Origin: Candidatus Bipolaricaulota bacterium
Lineage (GTDB): Bacteria > Bipolaricaulota > Bipolaricaulia > RBG-16-55-9
NCBI GenBank assembly: GCA_018609825.1
Contig: JAHEOA010000054.1
Span: 1 to 9,547 of the forward strand
DNA: 9,547 bases
Direction: 5' to 3'
The notes beneath the pieces were generated by a model, which was not told the origin of the DNA, ran no database searches, and saw only the letters and a list, made by a program, of their open reading frames with translations. Positions 6,231 through 9,547 of the stretch are shown here, piece after piece; within the stretch, counting starts at the first letter, position 1, and each line of letters opens with the position of its first letter. Made by a program: the position numbers and the translations under genes.

Positions 6231-6250
6231 GGCTCTTGTCGTCAAGAGCC
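6231..6250. other. Second hairpin, overlapping the stop codon of the ribbon-helix-helix gene
   Basis: GGCTCTTG (6231-6238) and CAAGAGCC (6243-6250) form a perfect 8-bp stem with a 4-nt loop TCGT. The TGA stop codon of the small gene (6242-6244) lies in the loop and stem. Read rightwards, the stem is followed by CTTGCCGTTTTT, so it could stop plus-strand transcription; read leftwards it is the first of two tandem hairpins. No plus-strand gene ends here. Confidence 0.45.
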
Positions 6251-6418
6251 CTTGCCGTTTTTGCCCTCTTCTCGCTCCAGATAGTCCAGAATGGCCTGAA
6301 CCGCAAGGTAGTTGACCGAGCGGTCTTGGCTCTTGGCGAGCTTCTGCAGGCGGGACAGCAGGTTGGCCTGCTGCTTGCTCTGCGGCACGTAGATGGTCAG
6401 GGTGGCACGCTGTGCCAT
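6242..6418 (-). CDS. Small ribbon-helix-helix (CopG/Arc-like) DNA-binding protein
   Basis: 58 aa from ATG6418. The first strand, ATLTIYVP (5-12), is followed by a helix with KQQANLLSRLQKLAKSQDRS and a second helix NYLAVQAILDYLERE, the ribbon-helix-helix pattern of short dimeric repressors. The tail is charged and disordered (GKNGKGS). Such proteins usually repress their own promoters or act as antitoxins, but no toxin-like gene adjoins it. An in-frame GTG at 6460 would add 14 residues; the fold begins after ATG6418, and the palindrome at 6420-6433 lies between the two, so the short form is preferred. A clear Shine-Dalgarno is not at the usual distance: AGG (6431-6433) is 12 nt upstream and inside the palindrome. 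It could also be a plasmid-partition-like or metal regulator; the regulon is unknown. Confidence 0.75.
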   Translation of the reverse strand: MAQRATLTIYVPQSKQQANLLSRLQKLAKSQDRSVNYLAVQAILDYLEREEGKNGKGS

Positions 6419-6419
6419 G

Positions 6420-6433
6420 AGGTGTCGACACCT
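6420..6433. promoter_or_regulatory. Perfect 14-bp palindrome before the ribbon-helix-helix start codon (putative autoregulatory operator)
   Basis: AGGTGTCGACACCT is a perfect inverted repeat beginning 2 bases upstream of ATG6418. Its position suits autorepression by the encoded DNA-binding protein, since ribbon-helix-helix dimers bind short palindromes. It also holds the only candidate ribosome-binding AGG, so binding, or a hairpin in the message, could limit translation. Confidence 0.5.
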
Positions 6434-6571
6434 GCCTTTCGGTTCCCTATCCTTACGCACGCACGGGCGTGTGCACGCGCGGGGTGTGATCTCTAACGTG
6501 AGTTTACTGCCCCTGATTGCAACGTGCTATACGGGGTCCTACGTAAGGCAGCGAAGGGGTGGCAGAGTGTT
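6434..6571. other. Intergenic region between the response regulator and the ribbon-helix-helix gene
   Basis: This 138-bp stretch must hold the promoter for the small leftward gene unless it is co-transcribed with the response regulator. I see TTGCAA and TAAACT on the minus strand but not at a usable spacing, so no promoter is called. It contains the alternating purine-pyrimidine tract at 6454-6481. No terminator hairpin with a T-run follows the response regulator stop, so read-through into the small gene is possible. Confidence 0.4.
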
Positions 6572-7240
6572 TCAGAAGCTGTCGTCGATCGCGGTCTCGG
6601 GGGGAATGATGCCGCGCTGCAAGGCAAAGCGGGCCACGTCGGTCTGGCGTTCGAGGCCGAGTTTGCGCATGGCGTTGGCCCGATGGATCTCCACGGTTCG
6701 GTGGCTAATCCCGAGGTTCTTCCCGATGCGCCGATTGGTCAGGCCCTCCGCCACCATCTGGATCACCTCACGCTCGCGGGCCGTCAGCGTCTCGTAAGGA
6801 TCCGTCTCCCCCTCGTAAGCCTTCTCTCGGAAGTAAGCCACCGAGCGCTCGTCAAACGGCGGACTGAGGAAGAATCGTCCCGCCAAGGCGGCCCGGACAG
6901 CGTCGACGATGACATCGCCCGCGGCGCCCTTCATGACGTATCCCGAGGCCTCAGCGCGCACGGCCTCCAGGACGTACGGCTCGGCGTCGTACATGGACAG
7001 GACGATCACCCGCGTCTCGCCCGTGCCCTCCCGAGCCACGCGCCGCGCCACCTCGAGGCCGTTCAGTTGGGGCATGACGATGTCGACGATCAAAACGTCC
7101 GGCTTATGCTGACCGATCAGCTCGAGCGCCTCCAACCCGTTGCTCGCCTCGCCGACCACGCGCCAGCCGGCGTTCTCCAGCAGCGCCCGCAGGCCCTGCC
7201 TCACCACGGGATGGTCGTCGGCGATGACGATGCGGGTCAT
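6572..7240 (-). CDS. NarL/FixJ-family response regulator
   Basis: 222 aa. The receiver domain (about 1-120) has acidic residues D8 and D9, phospho-acceptor D53 (LIVDIVMPQ), S82 in the position of the conserved Thr/Ser, and K104 (YVMKGA). The LuxR-type helix-turn-helix (about 150-207) contains LTAREREVIQMVAEG, NLGISHRTVEIHRANAM and RKLGL. It is a DNA-binding transcription factor activated by phosphorylation, probably by the kinase encoded immediately upstream. ATG7240 shares the ATGA with the kinase stop (4-bp overlap), and GGAGG (7244-7248) sits 3 nt upstream, so translation is probably coupled. An upstream in-frame ATG (7477) would put 79 non-receiver residues before the fold and lies inside the kinase gene, so it was rejected. 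Targets are not evident. Confidence 0.95.
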   Translation of the reverse strand: MTRIVIADDHPVVRQGLRALLENAGWRVVGEASNGLEALELIGQHKPDVLIVDIVMPQLNGLEVARRVAREGTGETRVIVLSMYDAEPYVLEAVRAEASGYVMKGAAGDVIVDAVRAALAGRFFLSPPFDERSVAYFREKAYEGETDPYETLTAREREVIQMVAEGLTNRRIGKNLGISHRTVEIHRANAMRKLGLERQTDVARFALQRGIIPPETAIDDSF

Positions 7241-9547
7241 GCGCCTCCGTCCGGCCTGTCGGGACGCTGTGCGGACGGGTCGGCCCGAGGCAAGGTGCAA
7301 GTGACTTGCGTTCCCGCGCCGCGTGAGGAACGAATCTGCAGCGAGCCTCCCAACAACTCCGCCCGTTCGCGCATTCCGGTCAGTCCCGTCGACGTCCGGT
7401 CGTTCGTCAGTTGCTTGGCCGGGAAGCCAACGCCTCGGTCGCGAATGTCGATATGCAGTTCCGACTCGTCCAGGCAAAGCCGGGCCTGGACGCGATCGGT
7501 CTGGGCATGACGGGCGACGTTCGTGAGCGCTTCCTGCACGATGCGATACGCGGTCGTCTCCACTTCAGAGGGAAGCGAGGCTCCATCGAGGCCGTCTTCG
7601 GCCAGGTCGACCTGCACGCCCGTGTGGGTCTGGAAGCGCTCCACATGCCATTTGAGCGTGGGCCACAGGCCCAAATCGTCCAGCATGGCCGGTCGAAGAT
7701 CCAGCGAAAGCCGCCGGACCTGGTCAATGAGATCGTCGATCAACCCGCTGGCCTGCTTGACGGGGCCGTCAGCTTCCGCATGGGAGACATCCGTTCCGTT
7801 GGCTTCCAACAGCAGTTTGACGGCGGTCAGCGTCTGGCCGACCTCGTCGTGGAGCTCGTTGGCGATCGCGCGGCGCTCGGCCTCCTGCGCCTGCATCAGC
7901 TGTTGGGACAGCGACGTCACGCGATCGCGGGCGCGCTCGGCTTGTTGGAACAACTGGGCGTTCTGGATCGCCACGGCGACCTGTGAGGCGATGATCTCCA
8001 GCACGCGTTGGTCCCACTCGCTGTACGCGTGGGGCTGTCGGGTCTCGACGTTGATCACGCCCAGCACCGTCCCCTCGTTCATCAGCGGCACGCAGAGCTC
8101 CGATTGGATGTCGGGCAGAATCGGGTCATACCGTGGTTCCTGGCCGACGTCGCCGCAGCGGATGCTCTCGCCGTGCTGCGCCACCCACCCGACGATGCCG
8201 CGCCCGAGATGCAGATACAGGTCTTCCACCGTCGCCCGATAGGCCGGGGAGAGCCGCGATCGATGCTGCCAGTCGCCGAGCGCAAACGGGACGAGGCGAT
8301 CCTCCGCATCGACGAGGAAGACGCCGCAATACTCGTAGTGGAGCGACGCCTCAAGAATGCCGATGAGGGCGTTGGCCAGTTCCTCCAGCGACTGCAGCGC
8401 CTGGAGGCGTTGGCTCACCTCGTGAACGGTGGTGAGCTCGCGGAGGCGACGATCCATATGCTGTTCCGTCAGCTTGCGATCGGTGATGTCGGTCAGGCTG
8501 TTGAAGACGCCGATGACCTGGCCGGAGGCGTCCCGTGCCGGCGAGTAATGCGCTTGAAACCAGACGCGCTCGCCTTGGGTGTCGGTGACTTGCAGTTCGT
8601 CCGAGACGGACTCCCCGGCGAACGCCCGTCGCAGATTGGCAAAGAAGGCATCTTGGAGCTCGTCGCGGACGTAGCGCTCGATGGGATCCCCTTCGCGGAT
8701 GGCCTGACCCAATATGCGCTTGGAGCGCTCGTTGGCGACTTGGTTGTACATCTTGATGTGATAATTCCGATCGATGAGCGTAAACGACTGGAGGCTGCTA
8801 TCGAAGATCGCGCGCAGCTTGATCTCCGACTCGCGCAGCGCCTCCTCCATGGACTTGCGATCGGTGACGTCGAGGACGCTCAGAAACACCCCCCGAACCT
8901 CGCCGTCGTCGCCCCACACCGGATCGTAATGCCCTTCGTAGCAGCGGACCTCGCCGTCGAGGCCCGTTAGCTCGCGTTGGGCCACCGTCGGATGGCCCTC
9001 CAGGGCGTCGTCGATGTTGGCCAGGATCGACGCATGGCCCTCGGGCGCGACGAAGTTGTCGAAGGGCTCCCCGACGACGAGACCGCGCCCCACGAGCTGG
9101 CGCGCATGGTCATCCGCCATGCGGTTGAAGGCGATCACTCGGCGCTGCCGGTCCAGCAGCGCGAACGTCTGTCGGGCGTTGTCGAAGATGGTGTCGAGTG
9201 TCCTCTGCGAGCGCTCGAGCGACGCCTCCGTGCGCTTGCGGTCGGTGATGTCGACGATCTGGGAGAGCACGAAGGTCTCGCCCCCGAAGCCGAGCGTCTG
9301 CGAGTAGCGCAGGGCCTCGCGCCGCTCGCCCTGTCGCGTCACGTACGGGTGCTCGACGTCGCGCAGCTCGCCATGCTCCTCGAGGCGATCGCGCACCCGC
9401 TGGCGTTCGTCGGGGCTGGTGTAGAATCCGAGGTCCTCGGCCGTTCGCCCGATCAGCTCCTCACGCGTCCAGCCCGACAGCGCGCAGAACGGCCCGTTGA
9501 CCTCGACGATCGCCCCGTCGTCGAGCCGCGTCACGCACATGGCGATC
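7237..9547 (-). CDS. Cytoplasmic multi-PAS/GAF sensor histidine kinase, HisKA_3 type (5' end outside window)
   Basis: The frame is open to the right edge (reading IAMCVTRLDD there), so the true N-terminus lies beyond the window; 769 residues are visible. In order, numbering from the first visible Met: a PAS/PAC (1-103), a second PAS (110-229) and third PAS (238-356) that resemble each other, each PAC ending VxDxTDRK; a GAF domain (about 380-530) with GIVGWVAQHGE; a short coiled coil; the dimerisation/phospho-acceptor region EAERRAIANELHDEVGQT with H564; and an HATPase_c domain with N-box IVQEALTNVARHA (668-680), DRGVGF (701-706) and GLTGMRERAELLGG (719-732). This is the NarX/DesK/LiaS-type kinase that partners NarL/FixJ regulators. 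No membrane segments are seen, so signals are probably cytoplasmic (redox, gas, small ligands or light). The stop overlaps the response regulator start. Confidence 0.95.
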   Translation of the reverse strand, partial: IAMCVTRLDDGAIVEVNGPFCALSGWTREELIGRTAEDLGFYTSPDERQRVRDRLEEHGELRDVEHPYVTRQGERREALRYSQTLGFGGETFVLSQIVDITDRKRTEASLERSQRTLDTIFDNARQTFALLDRQRRVIAFNRMADDHARQLVGRGLVVGEPFDNFVAPEGHASILANIDDALEGHPTVAQRELTGLDGEVRCYEGHYDPVWGDDGEVRGVFLSVLDVTDRKSMEEALRESEIKLRAIFDSSLQSFTLIDRNYHIKMYNQVANERSKRILGQAIREGDPIERYVRDELQDAFFANLRRAFAGESVSDELQVTDTQGERVWFQAHYSPARDASGQVIGVFNSLTDITDRKLTEQHMDRRLRELTTVHEVSQRLQALQSLEELANALIGILEASLHYEYCGVFLVDAEDRLVPFALGDWQHRSRLSPAYRATVEDLYLHLGRGIVGWVAQHGESIRCGDVGQEPRYDPILPDIQSELCVPLMNEGTVLGVINVETRQPHAYSEWDQRVLEIIASQVAVAIQNAQLFQQAERARDRVTSLSQQLMQAQEAERRAIANELHDEVGQTLTAVKLLLEANGTDVSHAEADGPVKQASGLIDDLIDQVRRLSLDLRPAMLDDLGLWPTLKWHVERFQTHTGVQVDLAEDGLDGASLPSEVETTAYRIVQEALTNVARHAQTDRVQARLCLDESELHIDIRDRGVGFPAKQLTNDRTSTGLTGMRERAELLGGSLQIRSSRGAGTQVTCTLPRADPSAQRPDRPDGGA

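Noticed and set aside
6242..6460. The ribbon-helix-helix protein as the antitoxin of a toxin-antitoxin pair.
   Set aside because: No small toxin-like gene lies next to it on the same strand; neighbours are a response regulator and citrate synthase.
6524..8970. Rightward open frames opposite the response regulator and kinase (6524-7510, 7411-7986, 8008-8970).
   Set aside because: Antisense shadows of well-conserved two-component genes; composition is not protein-like.

Overview
The window comes from a GC-rich bacterium whose phylum cannot be fixed from the sequence alone. One protein has a C-terminal region that looks like an outer-membrane beta-barrel, closing on an aromatic residue (GLGMRF), which hints at a two-membrane (diderm) envelope. 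The citrate synthase is of the short (~380 aa) bacterial type. The genes look chromosomal: central metabolism, signal transduction and envelope proteins, with no IS element, phage gene, CRISPR array, tRNA or rRNA. Coding density is high; the longest non-coding gap is about 195 bp.

Left region (1-1936). The first 49 bases are the 5' end of a leftward gene encoding a signal peptide. Divergent from it is a membrane-bound regulator (168-1220): two membrane segments flanking a ~130-residue extracytoplasmic region, then a C-terminal OmpR/PhoB-type winged helix. It is followed after 116 bp by a small secreted protein of unknown function (1337-1936). Phased GTCAA/TTGAC repeats occur at the regulator's start and again in the gap, where they sit beside a 19-bp near-palindrome. 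I read this as a possible self-contained one-component circuit: membrane sensor, its operators, and a secreted target.

Middle region (1947-6047). Leftward are a DUF4384-PEGA-barrel envelope protein and, upstream in the same probable transcription unit, an M24 (Xaa-Pro type) metallopeptidase with all five metal ligands. A small rightward DUF2007-like gene (4669-4911) ends in a TTAA shared with the stop codon of a leftward citrate synthase (4908-6047), which has a good sigma-70-type promoter at 6084-6112.

Right region (6185-9547), all leftward. A small ribbon-helix-helix protein (6242-6418) has a perfect 14-bp palindrome just before its start codon and two tandem hairpins at and after its stop. 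Further right is a two-component pair: a multi-PAS/GAF cytoplasmic histidine kinase (HisKA_3 type, 5' end outside the window), coupled by a 4-bp ATGA overlap to a NarL/FixJ response regulator.

No defence, biosynthetic or mobile system is apparent. The most noteworthy element is the inverted-topology membrane transcription factor and its repeat-rich surroundings.
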